This document shows positions 23,436 to 31,813 of a stretch of 33,744 bases of DNA, piece by piece (positions within the stretch are counted from its first letter, which is position 1; each line of letters starts with the position of its first letter). The position numbers and the translations under genes were made by a program. The notes under the pieces were generated by a model. The model was not told where the DNA came from. It searched no databases and worked only from the letters and a program-made list of their open reading frames with translations. Source of the DNA: Ignavibacteria bacterium (GTDB lineage Bacteria > Bacteroidota > Ignavibacteria > Tepidaquicellales > OLB5); assembly GCA_030835085.1 (NCBI GenBank), contig JAUQWQ010000168.1, positions 1 through 33,744 of the forward strand, written 5' to 3'.

Positions 23436-23531
23436 GTGGAAAATATAAATCTGACAACGGTTATTGCAGGCGGATTTTTAGTATTATCTTTTATTATCCT
23501 TTATATCTTCAAGCATAAAAACAGGAAATGA
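23436..23531 (+). CDS. Possible 31-residue single-pass membrane protein
   Basis: A GTG at 23436 opens a 31-codon frame reading MENINLTTVIAGGFLVLSFI, then ILYIFKHKNRK and a TGA at 23529-23531. It has one hydrophobic helix of about 18 residues and a strongly basic end, the layout of a small inner-membrane protein with a cytoplasmic C-terminus. It follows the nucleotidase by 21 bases of repetitive purine-rich sequence, with GAGGAG just before the GTG. No homologue is recognised and the frame is short, so this is only a candidate. Confidence 0.4.
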   Translation: MENINLTTVIAGGFLVLSFIILYIFKHKNRK

Positions 23532-23576
23532 TAAAGTTCCCGGAACTGCTGAAGGTGTTCACCCGATATTGTTCTT

Positions 23577-24194
23577 CTATTTTTTCTGATATTTCCAGTT
23601 CCTGGATTTCCCTTCAGTCATCCATTCAATTGCGGTTTCCATTCGTTTTTTACGCGTTTCCTCTGTTTTAGCTTCAATTATCCACTCAAGGTACTCCCGT
23701 TTATGTGAAGGCGGAAATCCTTCAAATACCTGTTTGGCTTTTTTATTTTTGTTCAATTCTTTCTGAAAGTAAGCCGGCATTTTATATTCTTTTCTTTCAT
23801 GTTTGGGTTTTTCTTTTTTATCTATTTTAATTCCATCGACATTCAGTTTCTTTGCTTCTTTGATCCACCTTACAAGAACTGCATCCCTGGGCAGGTCTTC
23901 AATGGATTCTATTCTGCCTAAATTACCCATAGCCCCCTTGCTGTTTGCGCCCATCAGTATTTTGCTGTCCTTCATTATCGCGCCTTTCCAGAAAAAAAGC
24001 GTGAAATGTTTTTTGAATGCCGCAAAACCCATGAATGGTCCTTTATACTCAAATGCAGGCATTCCCCATTTTATTGTTTCTGTTACATCCGGACAGTTTT
24101 TGTGGATGAGCTTTCTGATATGCTCCATAACAGGTTTTGCAAAATCCTGTGATCTTGCGATGTATGCATCTATTCTTTTATCTTTCGTTCCCAT
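23577..24194 (-). CDS. DUF1801 plus YdeI/OmdA-domain protein
   Basis: A 205-residue soluble protein. Residues 1-110 resemble the DUF1801/YdhG fold: IDAYIARSQDFAKPVMEHIRKLI, ETIKWGMPAFEYKG, and MGFAAFKKHFTLFFWKG. The C-terminal part (YFQKELNKNKKAKQVFEGFP, then PSHKREYLEWIIEAKTEETR and RMETAIEWMTEG) is the OmdA bacteriocin-resistance/YdeI domain. The two domains commonly occur fused in Bacteroidota YdeI-like proteins. The biochemical role is unknown, though the C-terminal family is often labelled OmpD-associated. It lies convergent with the nucleotidase/small ORF unit (45 bases between) and 35 bases downstream of the secreted protein gene on the same strand. Confidence 0.88.
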   Translation of the reverse strand: MGTKDKRIDAYIARSQDFAKPVMEHIRKLIHKNCPDVTETIKWGMPAFEYKGPFMGFAAFKKHFTLFFWKGAIMKDSKILMGANSKGAMGNLGRIESIEDLPRDAVLVRWIKEAKKLNVDGIKIDKKEKPKHERKEYKMPAYFQKELNKNKKAKQVFEGFPPSHKREYLEWIIEAKTEETRKKRMETAIEWMTEGKSRNWKYQKK

Positions 24195-24229
24195 ATTATT
24201 TAGAGTTCTTTATGGATTCCGGGATAAGT

Positions 24230-24994
24230 TTATTTAACTTCTTCAAAATACTTTCCCGTGAATTTATATTCCTTAAATTTATCGGTTACTGAACCGTTTG
24301 TCTCATTCACGACGGGTACTCTGATCGTTTTAGTCTCAGGGTCATATTTTATAAGTTCAAGCGGTCTTTCAGTTCTGTCAACCACTGAGAAAAAATCATA
24401 TCCTATCCCTATTTCGCTTTCCATTCCTTTGGAGGTTTTTACCAGATTAACATTTTCCCGCAGTGAATCAAATTCAATTTTAAAGAAGCCAAGTCCCGTG
24501 TACTTATCCCTGTTGGAAAAATCAGAGTATTGAACACCTACATAACAGGTACCTTCATCGGTTGGCAGGGTATAAATTTTTGAAAACCATGAATTCGGAT
24601 CACCTTCAACATCACTCACAGGTTGTTTTACGTACACTTTATTTCCGTATCTGAACTGATAGATGTTTTCATAAAACCTCATTGTACCGCCTGTCTGGGT
24701 ATCCCATGAATATATTCTGAACAAATTGTCATCAGAAGAAGCAATAGTAAGTCCGGCTTTTACCACCTCATCCATTTGGTCAGTTATTGTAAAGGGATGT
24801 TCAATAAGATACTTCAGCAGTAACTTTTTGAAGAGTGAGTTTTCGTATTCAACTGAGTCAGCATTCGGGGAATCATATTTAAAGTGCTCCATTCGTTTAA
24901 GGTGAGCTGCAAGTGTTGTCTCAATATCTTTTGAATCCTGCGCAATTGCGGGTACCGATAAAACCAAAAGAATTAAAATGACTGTATATTTCAT
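24230..24994 (-). CDS. Secreted protein of unknown function
   Basis: A 254-residue protein with a clean Sec signal peptide (MKYTVILILLVLSVPAIAQD, cleavage after AQ or IA-Q). The mature part begins with a helical region (IETTLAAHLKRMEHFKYDSP). It then becomes a beta-rich domain with segments such as NLFRIYSWDTQTGGTMRFYE, VYVKQPVSDVEGDP and IKYDPETKTIRVPVV. No catalytic motif or known domain is recognised. It is probably periplasmic. Its ATG is divergent from nothing nearby: the next gene upstream (25107-25556) is also on the minus strand, 112 AT-rich bases away, enough for its own promoter. Confidence 0.83.
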   Translation of the reverse strand: MKYTVILILLVLSVPAIAQDSKDIETTLAAHLKRMEHFKYDSPNADSVEYENSLFKKLLLKYLIEHPFTITDQMDEVVKAGLTIASSDDNLFRIYSWDTQTGGTMRFYENIYQFRYGNKVYVKQPVSDVEGDPNSWFSKIYTLPTDEGTCYVGVQYSDFSNRDKYTGLGFFKIEFDSLRENVNLVKTSKGMESEIGIGYDFFSVVDRTERPLELIKYDPETKTIRVPVVNETNGSVTDKFKEYKFTGKYFEEVK

Positions 24995-25106
24995 TGATTT
25001 ATAGTAATTTGTGCGTCAGTCAGCAATTTACTAAAGCAAGTACGCAATTTCAATGATTATTAATAATAATTACAACCGGGATTTTTTCAGGATATTCGCG
25101 GAAAAG

Positions 25107-25556
25107 TTATGCTCCGAATTGAGTCAGATGGTGATTAATGTGTTTCCATGTGATGATACCCCACTCTTCAGGGGTAAGCTTACCAAAGAACGGATGCGGG
25201 TTTGAGCTAATTGCAGCAGGTCCCTTTTCAGCAAGTATGGAAACTAATTTTATCAGTTTTTCTTTCTCAGTTTCAAGATCATGATTGCTTCTGGGTTTGA
25301 ATTCATTGCTGGTGGGAACGCCTTTTTTAAAAGGTTTATCGCTCAACACTTCTTTAAGCGCCATTTTACCGAATAATTTACCAATCAATCCATGCTTCAG
25401 TTTAAGTTCACCCAGTGATACCCTTATCGGCTCCTGCAAATGGAAAAGCATTCCTGCTGCATCCATTTTTCCCCATTCAGCCTTTGAGTCCGTGCTGATC
25501 TTTCTGATGCGTTCAATAATTATTCGGTTATCTTCTTTGTTGTACAGGTCATTCAT
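25107..25556 (-). CDS. DUF1569 (DinB-like) protein
   Basis: A 149-residue protein that matches the DUF1569 family of the DinB/YfiT superfamily. AAGMLFHLQEPIRVSLGE contains the first conserved His, HPFFGKLTPEEWGIITWKHINHHLTQFGA is the typical C-terminus, and GVPTSNEFKPRSNHDLETEKEKL lies between. The His pattern suggests a metal-binding helical bundle. The reaction is unknown. It begins only 3 bases after the stop of another DinB-family gene on the same strand, so the two are almost certainly co-transcribed. Confidence 0.88.
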   Translation of the reverse strand: MNDLYNKEDNRIIIERIRKISTDSKAEWGKMDAAGMLFHLQEPIRVSLGELKLKHGLIGKLFGKMALKEVLSDKPFKKGVPTSNEFKPRSNHDLETEKEKLIKLVSILAEKGPAAISSNPHPFFGKLTPEEWGIITWKHINHHLTQFGA

Positions 25557-25559
25557 ATG

Positions 25560-26057
25560 TTAAGCTCCAACTCCTTTTGCGGGATCCCAGTTGCCGAACT
25601 GTTTGCGCAAATGTACAATCTGTCCAATATGATATGCATTGTGAATTGTCATCTGTGTAAGCATTTCATACCATGAAGCACCGTATCCCGGAAAGGCTTC
25701 CGAAGAAAGATACCCGCCATCCGAATTATTTACATTTTCAATTATTGCAAGAGATATTTCGTTCAGCTTTTTTACTGATGAAAGCCATTTTTCTTCATCA
25801 GTACCTGAATCGGTAAAAGTGCCACTGTTATCAATTTCCATTTCAGGCGGCTTGCCGCCGTTTAGCCTGGTAAGCCATCTCGAGTTCCAGAATATCAGGT
25901 GATTTACAATTCCCCATACACTGTGATTACCGCTTGTATCCTTCATTGAGGCTTCAGATGATGATAAACCTGCTACAGCATCTGTAAAAGGTACGAACCA
26001 GTTCTTTTGATCATGTGCTGCCTTAAGCTGCTCTATGATAATTTCTTTTGGTGACAA
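25560..26057 (-). CDS. DinB-family protein
   Basis: A 165-residue helical-bundle protein of the DinB superfamily. Conserved blocks are SVWGIVNHLIFWNSRWLTRL (His in helix 2) and EMLTQMTIHNAYHIGQIVHLRKQFGNW (two His in the last helix), which together form the expected metal site. Family members are proposed thiol-dependent transferases or hydrolases. The start is a TTG (complement of CAA at 26055-26057), giving MSPKEIIIEQL. No better start is seen. It is followed after 3 bases by a DUF1569 gene, and the 59 bases upstream separate it from the malic enzyme stop. Confidence 0.88.
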   Translation of the reverse strand: MSPKEIIIEQLKAAHDQKNWFVPFTDAVAGLSSSEASMKDTSGNHSVWGIVNHLIFWNSRWLTRLNGGKPPEMEIDNSGTFTDSGTDEEKWLSSVKKLNEISLAIIENVNNSDGGYLSSEAFPGYGASWYEMLTQMTIHNAYHIGQIVHLRKQFGNWDPAKGVGA

Positions 26058-26116
26058 ATAGCCGGATAATTATTTTTTAAATATAAAATTATCTACAAAA
26101 ATAATACAATTTTTGT

Positions 26117-27730
26117 TTAGTTGTATTCGGGTTTATACATTATTTCTTTTATAAAAGATTCAATATCTTTGGGTCTCTTTATCTGCGCAAGATCGTTATC
26201 AAAGATGAATTTTGTTACATCAGTCGCAATTTTTTCAGCAACTTTTCTGATATTCTGCACAGGCGGGAAAACTATGCCGTTTTCTATATCACTTTCGCTT
26301 ACCTGGTCAGATAGCGAGTGAAGCGCGGCAATGAACATTTCATCATTTACTCTTTTGGCTTTGGTTGCAAGTACGGCGAGCCCCACGGCGGGGAATATGT
26401 ATACATTGTTTCCCTGGCTTGGGAAGAATGTTTTACCACCGATCTTGACAGGAGGGAAGGGACTCCCGCTGGCGAAAATAGCTTTCCCTTTGCTCCACAA
26501 GTAAGCTTCTTCTGCGGTGCATTCTGAGTGTGAAGTCGGGTTTGAGCACGGAAAAATTATCGGTCTTTCGTTCAATTCACTCATCAGTTCAACAATTTCT
26601 TTTGTGAATGCGCCTTTTATCGTGCTCAATCCCAAAATAGCTGTAGGTTTTACTATCCGTATAGCTTCTTCGAAATTATCACACTCAATATCATTATTTG
26701 CAAATGGCATTTTATGATCTTCAAGGTCATTGCGCTTTCTAGATACCATTCCTTTTCTATCGAACAGCCAGAACCTGCTGAATGCCTCTTCTTTGGATAA
26801 TCCTTTTTGAATAAGTACTTTTGTCATTAATTCAGCAATCCCTGTTGATGCAGCACCGGCACCTAAAAACAAGAACCTGTGTTCTTCCAGTGGTGTGCCT
26901 GATACTCTGCAGGCTGTAAGCAAGCCTGAATCTATAACACTTGCAGTGCCCTGTATATCATCATTGAAGCAGCAAACCCTGTCCCTGTACTGATCAAGAA
27001 TTTTAATTGCGTTAGTGCCTGCAAAGTCTTCCCACTGTATGCATATACCAGGGAACACTTCATTTATCGAGGTAACGAATTCCTCAATGAATTCTTCATA
27101 TTCCTTGCCGCGTACGCGTTTGATTTTTAAACCGGGGTATAGCGGGTCATCAAGCAATGCTTCGTTGTTCGTTCCGGCATCAAGTACAATAGGCAGGGTA
27201 AGAGCAGGTGGAACGCCTGCGCATGCTGTGTAAAGACAAAGCTTACCTATAGGAATACCCATGCCTGACATGCCGAGATCACCAAGACCAAGTATTCTTT
27301 CGCCGTCAGTCACTACTGTGAAACGTACATCCTTTACAGGCCAGTTCTTTAAAAGTGAGGCAATGTTGCCTTTATGTTTTATTGAAATATACATCCCGCG
27401 GGGTCTTCTGAATATATGCCCGAACTGTATGCAGGCATCACCCACTGTGGGAGTGTAAATAATAGGCATATACTTCACTGGGTTATCCATAATTGTCCGG
27501 AAGAACAATGTTTCATTGTAATCAAGCAACTGCAGAAGAAAAATATATTTATTTATGGGGATCGTTAAGCGGTCAACCTGTTCATTAACTCTTAATAACT
27601 GGGTTTTCATTGTTTCAATGTTATCAGGAAGCAAACCGTTTAATTTATATTTATCCCTTTCTTCCTGTGTAAAGGCAGTCCCTTTGTTTTTCGAAGGGTC
27701 ATGAAGCAGGTCATATCCTGTAGGTTCCAT
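26117..27730 (-). CDS. maeA: NAD-type malic enzyme (oxaloacetate-decarboxylating)
   Basis: A 537-residue malic enzyme of the large (SfcA/eukaryotic) type, which converts L-malate to pyruvate and CO2 with reduction of NAD(P). Blocks in order: YNETLFFRTIMDN, MPIIYTPTVGDAC (catalytic Tyr), FTVVTDGERILGLGDLG, KIKRVRGKEYEEF (catalytic Lys), FNDDIQGTASV (metal-binding Asp pair), FLGAGAASTGIA (nucleotide-binding), FPCSNPTSHSECTAEEAY and FPSQGNNVYIFPAVGL. The length fits the family (about 540-570). NAD versus NADP preference is inferred from the family only. About 50 bases upstream of its ATG lie two TGATCA sites, a possible operator. It provides a link between C4 acids and pyruvate. Confidence 0.96.
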   Translation of the reverse strand: MEPTGYDLLHDPSKNKGTAFTQEERDKYKLNGLLPDNIETMKTQLLRVNEQVDRLTIPINKYIFLLQLLDYNETLFFRTIMDNPVKYMPIIYTPTVGDACIQFGHIFRRPRGMYISIKHKGNIASLLKNWPVKDVRFTVVTDGERILGLGDLGMSGMGIPIGKLCLYTACAGVPPALTLPIVLDAGTNNEALLDDPLYPGLKIKRVRGKEYEEFIEEFVTSINEVFPGICIQWEDFAGTNAIKILDQYRDRVCCFNDDIQGTASVIDSGLLTACRVSGTPLEEHRFLFLGAGAASTGIAELMTKVLIQKGLSKEEAFSRFWLFDRKGMVSRKRNDLEDHKMPFANNDIECDNFEEAIRIVKPTAILGLSTIKGAFTKEIVELMSELNERPIIFPCSNPTSHSECTAEEAYLWSKGKAIFASGSPFPPVKIGGKTFFPSQGNNVYIFPAVGLAVLATKAKRVNDEMFIAALHSLSDQVSESDIENGIVFPPVQNIRKVAEKIATDVTKFIFDNDLAQIKRPKDIESFIKEIMYKPEYN

Positions 27731-27766
27731 TTTTTTTTAGATTTGTGTAATACGCTTTTTTAAAAT

Positions 27767-27788
27767 TGATCATAAAAGGGTGATCACC
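27767..27788. promoter_or_regulatory. Paired TGATCA palindromes upstream of the malic enzyme
   Basis: TGATCA occurs at 27767-27772 and again at 27781-27786. The second lies inside the perfect 10-base palindrome GGTGATCACC (27779-27788). The pair sits 37-58 bases upstream of the malic enzyme start on the minus strand, with about one and a third helical turns between sites. A regulator site is possible; no known motif is recognised. Confidence 0.25.
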
Positions 27789-27886
27789 ATTGTTTATTAA
27801 TGCAAAATAATACATAGACCCTTATTATTAAATGATTTAAGTCATAACATCGTATTAGCGAGCGGAATCGGCTAAAAACAGGGGTT

Positions 27887-28285
27887 TTATTTGTGTGAAT
27901 TTGCATTTAGTACGGGTTTAAGCCTGCAGACCCTTGAAACCAAAAACCTGTTGCGGTTGAAGATCTTATAAAACAGCCAGGTGATCTGCCTGAAAGGGGG
28001 GATTGAAAGCAGGTACCCCGCAGGAGATGACCACCACACAGTTTTCATCCCGAAAATGTAAGCATCAGCACCAATGAGCTTTTTTCCGTCAGAAAAGAGC
28101 AGGATGATATCGCGGTTTTCAAGCTCACCGGGTAATTTCAATTCATCCCGCACCCATTTATCCTGCAGCATGGCTATTCCATACCCCGTGCGCTTAATTG
28201 TCTTTTCCCAAAACGGTATCCACCATGAGCAGAACCCGCACATACCATCATATAATACCCAGCCTTTTGAATGGAGCAGTGACAT
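27887..28285 (-). CDS. DCC-family thiol-disulfide oxidoreductase-like protein (DUF393)
   Basis: A 132-residue protein of the DUF393/DCC family, named for its conserved DxxCxxC motif near the N-terminus. Here it is YDGMCGFCSWW (Cys16, Cys19). The central strand IILLFSDGKKLIGADAYIFGM and the C-terminal YLLSIPPFRQITWLFYKIFNRNR with a Cys (VCRL) are typical. The family has a thioredoxin-like fold and is assumed to do redox chemistry. No membrane segment is certain. The start ATG at 28285 is the same as in the truncated copy upstream (28384-28440). The gene is separated from that copy by a palindromic element. Confidence 0.9.
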   Translation of the reverse strand: MSLLHSKGWVLYDGMCGFCSWWIPFWEKTIKRTGYGIAMLQDKWVRDELKLPGELENRDIILLFSDGKKLIGADAYIFGMKTVWWSSPAGYLLSIPPFRQITWLFYKIFNRNRFLVSRVCRLKPVLNANSHK

Positions 28286-28305
28286 TTAATTTGATTTTTT
28301 TTCTT

Positions 28306-28380
28306 CTAACCCTCCCCTTTGGGCTGAAAGACTTGTTTCTAAGTGAGGGAAATCGCACCAAAGGTGCGATTGGGTGGGGT
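28306..28380. repeat. Palindromic element A
   Basis: The element begins CTAACCCTCCCCTTTGGG and ends GGGTGGGGT, so its ends are roughly complementary. It contains a perfect 9-base stem, AATCGCACC (28351-28359) with GGTGCGATT (28363-28371). Its layout resembles elements B and C but its core sequence differs. It lies between the intact DCC gene and a partial copy of that gene's 5' end. Confidence 0.6.
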
Positions 28381-28383
28381 CGA

Positions 28384-28440
28384 TCAAAACCCGCACATAC
28401 CGTCATATAAAACCCAGCCTTTTGATTGGAGCAGTGACAT
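28384..28440 (-). pseudogene. Truncated duplicate of the DCC (DUF393) gene 5' end
   Basis: Bases 28388-28441 match 28233-28286 at 51 of 54 positions. Read on the minus strand, the copy encodes MSLLQSKGWVLYDGMCGF and then stops (TGA, 28384-28386) just before the second Cys of the DCC motif. Of the three differences, two are synonymous and one changes His5 to Gln. Sequence homology to the intact gene ends where element A begins. It is not expected to make a functional protein. Confidence 0.8.
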
Positions 28441-28451
28441 TGTTTTAAGAT

Positions 28452-28964
28452 CTATTGCGCATTTCTCATTCTGATAATCGAAAACTGCAGAGTTGACTTT
28501 GAAACTTCTATTGCAAGCTCTTTGATAGTTGAAAGAACTCTAAGCTCGACATCTCTTTTTTCAAGTTCATTTAATAAATCAACAACTTTCAAAACTTTTC
28601 GGGGTTTCACAGCCTTATAAGAAACATAATATCCAACACCTTTATCAAGCAGTGTAAAAGCTTCTATTGGTAACTCATACAAATATAGTACTGCATGTTT
28701 TACTCTTTCCAGCCAGCTTTCTTCAATATTAATTATATATTTGTTCTTTGAACAGCCTATGAAATTATTAATATCACTTTGCAGTGAATCAGCTTTTGCG
28801 AAATATGTGACCCTTGGACAATCCCGGGGCAGCAGGTAATTATGCAGCATTTCATCTGAAACCGCAAACACAACATACCCGGTAATTTGGTCGTAAACCT
28901 GCGGTGATGGTCTCGGTTCAAAAATTTCAATATCCGGTTCTTCGCTTACATGGTAAAGCTTCAT
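28452..28964 (-). CDS. DUF6886-like protein
   Basis: A 170-residue soluble protein. Its N-terminal half resembles a family I know as DUF6886: KLYHVSEEPDIEIFEPRPSP, then VVFAVSDEMLHNYLLPRDCPRVTYFA. In that family the HVSEEP and PRDCPR motifs are strongly conserved. The C-terminal part (RKVLKVVDLLNELEKRDVEL and a helical tail to RMRNAQ) is less typical. Function unknown. The fold may resemble ADP-ribosyl-transferase-like RES or RNA-2'-phosphotransferase proteins, but I cannot show that. It is the first gene of the minus-strand block, divergent from the S51 fusion gene. The 246-base AT-rich gap between them should hold both promoters. Confidence 0.8.
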   Translation of the reverse strand: MKLYHVSEEPDIEIFEPRPSPQVYDQITGYVVFAVSDEMLHNYLLPRDCPRVTYFAKADSLQSDINNFIGCSKNKYIINIEESWLERVKHAVLYLYELPIEAFTLLDKGVGYYVSYKAVKPRKVLKVVDLLNELEKRDVELRVLSTIKELAIEVSKSTLQFSIIRMRNAQ

Positions 28965-29210
28965 AGATTAAATCAAACAATTCGTGTTAATTAGTGTAAT
29001 TCGCCTGACTTTCGTTTTTTGAAAGTTGGTTTAGCTTTTTATGAATTACTATAACTGTTAATGAGTTCAAATTTACTTATACTTATTAAAGTTTACAATT
29101 ACATATAAATAACAAAATTTCAGAAATATAGCATTTAAATTCTCCCATATTTTAACGATTTTTGTCAGTTCAATTAACTATTAAACTGTTTATTCAGGCG
29201 AATATAAAAA

Positions 29211-30446
29211 ATGCTGAAATCGCTTTCTAAAATTACGCGCAAAATTTCCTCACATATTAACAGGAATGTTACCAAACAGAACCAGGGGCATATAATCGCG
29301 CTGGGCGGCGGCGGATTTTCAGATCAACCCGACAATCTCCTGCTTGATGAATACCTGCTTCTGCAGACCAACAAGGCTAAACCAAAGGTCCTTTTCCTGC
29401 CAACAGCCGGGGGTGATCATGAAGATTACATCGCGAAATTCTACCGCGCATACAATAAATTCAATTGTAAACCAACACATCTTGCGCTCTCGAAAAAATC
29501 TATGCCGTTCAAAAAACTCGAACAGATCGTTTTAAGCCAGGACCTTATTTTTGTCGGCGGGGGAAGTCCCAAGTTTTTAATGCAGGTATGGCGCAAAACA
29601 GGTCTCGACCGCATCATAAAGAAAGCATGGAAGCAGGGCGTTGTGCTTAGCGGTATGTCAGCCGGAGCAATTTGCTGGTATGAAGATGGCTATCAGAACC
29701 CGAAAGACGATATCTGGCGCAGGATAAGCTGCCTCGGATTCCTGGAGGGAAGCTTTTGTCCCCATTATGATAAGCGCGGCGAACTGCGCAGCGCTTACAG
29801 GAAGATGATATCATCCGGCGAAATAGATAGCGGCTACGGCGTACAGGATGGAGTTGCGCTGCATTATGTTGGAACTGAGCTTAAGTACATAGTATCAAGC
29901 TCACCCGATGCCAAGGCATATAATGTTAAGAAATCATCATTCAGGGTTACAGAAAAAGAGCTTAAGCCAACATACCTTGGAATACTGCATGAAGCGCACA
30001 GGCTTGACTCAAAAATTACCGCAAAAGATAATGATTTGCTTATAGACAACACCGAAATTGTCCGCAGGTACATTAAGCTCATTAATGAGCATGATGTTAC
30101 GGGTCTGCTTGCAATGACATCAGGCGATGCTGTGTTTATTGATTCCATGGGAATTGATACCAAGGGCGTAACTGACATGCGGAAGGCGTGGGACGTGCTG
30201 CTGACATTTTTCCCCGATTATACTATAATAGTTAAAGATATAATAAGTAAGAACGGGATGGTTGCGGTTTTCGGCACCGCAAAAGGTACTCTAGCCACAG
30301 ATGGCAAGATACTTGCCGAAAATAAATTTGAGATTCCGGCTTCATGGACAGCCACAGTTGAAAACGGCAAGATTACCAAGTGGCGGGTTTATGCTGATAA
30401 TCAGCCAGTAAGGAAGCTGATTGAGAAATATAGAAGTAGTAAATAA
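29211..30446 (+). CDS. S51-family serine peptidase fused to an NTF2/SnoaL-like domain
   Basis: A 411-residue two-domain protein. Residues about 25-262 are a peptidase E/S51 hydrolase: IIALGGGGFS, KVLFLPTAGGD, FVGGGSPK, the nucleophile elbow SGMSAGAICW (Ser150) and CPHYDKRG (His185), spaced as in peptidase E. S51 enzymes cleave Asp-X dipeptides or related substrates, normally as proteins of 210-240 residues. Residues about 279-404 form an NTF2/SnoaL-like domain: IVRRYIKLINEHDVTGLLAM, DMRKAWDVLLTFFPDY and WTATVENGKITKWRVYADN. The join is in a single open frame with no sign of frameshift. The first 20 residues are basic but not a convincing signal peptide. The stop lies just 7 bases before palindromic element B. 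Confidence 0.9.
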   Translation: MLKSLSKITRKISSHINRNVTKQNQGHIIALGGGGFSDQPDNLLLDEYLLLQTNKAKPKVLFLPTAGGDHEDYIAKFYRAYNKFNCKPTHLALSKKSMPFKKLEQIVLSQDLIFVGGGSPKFLMQVWRKTGLDRIIKKAWKQGVVLSGMSAGAICWYEDGYQNPKDDIWRRISCLGFLEGSFCPHYDKRGELRSAYRKMISSGEIDSGYGVQDGVALHYVGTELKYIVSSSPDAKAYNVKKSSFRVTEKELKPTYLGILHEAHRLDSKITAKDNDLLIDNTEIVRRYIKLINEHDVTGLLAMTSGDAVFIDSMGIDTKGVTDMRKAWDVLLTFFPDYTIIVKDIISKNGMVAVFGTAKGTLATDGKILAENKFEIPASWTATVENGKITKWRVYADNQPVRKLIEKYRSSK

Positions 30447-30453
30447 ATGTTTT

Positions 30454-30555
30454 ACCTCACCCCTAACCCCTCTCCTAAAAGGAGAGGGGAAACAAACCGA
30501 GAATTTTTGCATACCTCTCCCCTCTCCCTCTGGGAGAGGGGCTGGGGGGTGAGGG
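30454..30555. repeat. Palindromic element B (GC-rich, about 100 bases)
   Basis: Its ends are ACCTCACCCCTAACCC at the left and GGGGGGTGAGGG at the right, roughly complementary. Two strong inner stems are present: CCCCTCTCC (30467-30475) with GGAGAGGGG (30481-30489), and CCCCTCTCCC (30519-30528) with GGGAGAGGGG (30532-30541). The first 22 bases are the exact reverse complement of the last 22 bases of element C. It lies between the S51 fusion gene and purT. It may act as a transcription terminator or RNA-stability structure. Confidence 0.75.
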
Positions 30556-30641
30556 TAATAAATTGATTACTCATTTGGATAGGGAGGTTAAATCATGTTA
30601 AAATTTAACTTTAAAAATCTATTTTCCATTTTTAATAAATA

Positions 30642-31808
30642 ATGATAAAAAAAATTCTATTGTTAGGCTCAGGTGAATTGGGCAAGGAGTTCGTTATCGC
30701 CGCGAAGCGGCTGGGGCAGTACGTGGTGGCTGTTGATTCATACAACAATGCCCCGGCACAGCAGGTAGCTGATGAGCGGGAAGTTATCAATATGCTCTCA
30801 GGCGATGAGCTTGATAAGATTGTTGCCAAACATAAACCCGATATCATCGTCCCTGAAATAGAAGCCATACGTACAGAAAGGTTTTACGATTACGAAAAAC
30901 AGGGGTACCAGATTGTGCCGAGTGCACGGGCTGCAAATTTCACTATGAACCGGAAAGCTATCCGCGACCTTGCTGCAAAAGAACTTGGTCTAAAGACCGC
31001 GCCATATAAATACGCTTCAAACCTTGCAGATTTCCAGTTGGTTGTTAAAGAGATCGGGATTCCGTGTGTAGTGAAGCCGCTAATGTCATCATCAGGTAAG
31101 GGACAGTCGGTAATTAAAAATGAAGATGATATCAATAAGGCATGGGAATATGCATCAACCGGCGGCAGGGGAGACTACAATGAAGTAATAATTGAAGGGT
31201 TCATAAACTTCTTTACTGAAATTACACTGCTTACTGTCACGCAGAAAAACGGCAAAACCCTGTTTTGCCCGCCTATCGGCCACAGGCAGGAGCGCGGCGA
31301 TTACCAGGAAAGCTGGCAGCCATGCGGAATATCACCCGAACACCTGGCAGAAGCGCAGATGATGGCGGATAAAGTCACGCGTGCGCTTACAGGTTTTGGT
31401 ATATGGGGAGTTGAGTTTTTTTTAGCAGAGGATGGTGTATATTTCAGTGAGCTCTCGCCCCGTCCGCATGATACCGGAATGGTAACCCTGGCCGGCACAC
31501 AGAACTTTAATGAGTTTGAGCTTCACTTGAGGGCTGTTTTGGGACTCGATATCCCCGAAATTACTTTGGAACGTGCCGGCGCAAGCGCCGTGGTGCTTGC
31601 CGGTGATGATAATCTTAATCATCCTGCGTACAGCGGACTGGAAGACGCTGCCAAATATCCAAAATCTGATGTGAAGATTTTTGGTAAACCAAATACACGC
31701 AAGTACCGCAGAATGGGCGTCGCCCTGGCATACGATAGCCCGGATGCCTCAACAGATGAACTCCGCAGAAAAGCGAAAGAAATTGCTGATAAGATAAAGG
31801 TGAATTAA
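30642..31808 (+). CDS. purT: Formate-dependent phosphoribosylglycinamide formyltransferase
   Basis: PurT makes formyl-glycinamide ribonucleotide from GAR, formate and ATP, the folate-independent version of step 3 of purine synthesis. It is an ATP-grasp enzyme of 388 residues (E. coli 392). Visible features are the N-terminal [38 protein letters not shown] and [18 protein letters not shown]. The ATP-grasp part follows: [45 protein letters not shown], and the metal-binding [16 protein letters not shown]. The C-terminus MGVALAYD is typical. It lies alone between palindromic elements B and C. No PUR box can be recognised. Confidence 0.97.
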   Translation: MIKKILLLGSGELGKEFVIAAKRLGQYVVAVDSYNNAPAQQVADEREVINMLSGDELDKIVAKHKPDIIVPEIEAIRTERFYDYEKQGYQIVPSARAANFTMNRKAIRDLAAKELGLKTAPYKYASNLADFQLVVKEIGIPCVVKPLMSSSGKGQSVIKNEDDINKAWEYASTGGRGDYNEVIIEGFINFFTEITLLTVTQKNGKTLFCPPIGHRQERGDYQESWQPCGISPEHLAEAQMMADKVTRALTGFGIWGVEFFLAEDGVYFSELSPRPHDTGMVTLAGTQNFNEFELHLRAVLGLDIPEITLERAGASAVVLAGDDNLNHPAYSGLEDAAKYPKSDVKIFGKPNTRKYRRMGVALAYDSPDASTDELRRKAKEIADKIKVN

Positions 31809-31813
31809 ATTTA

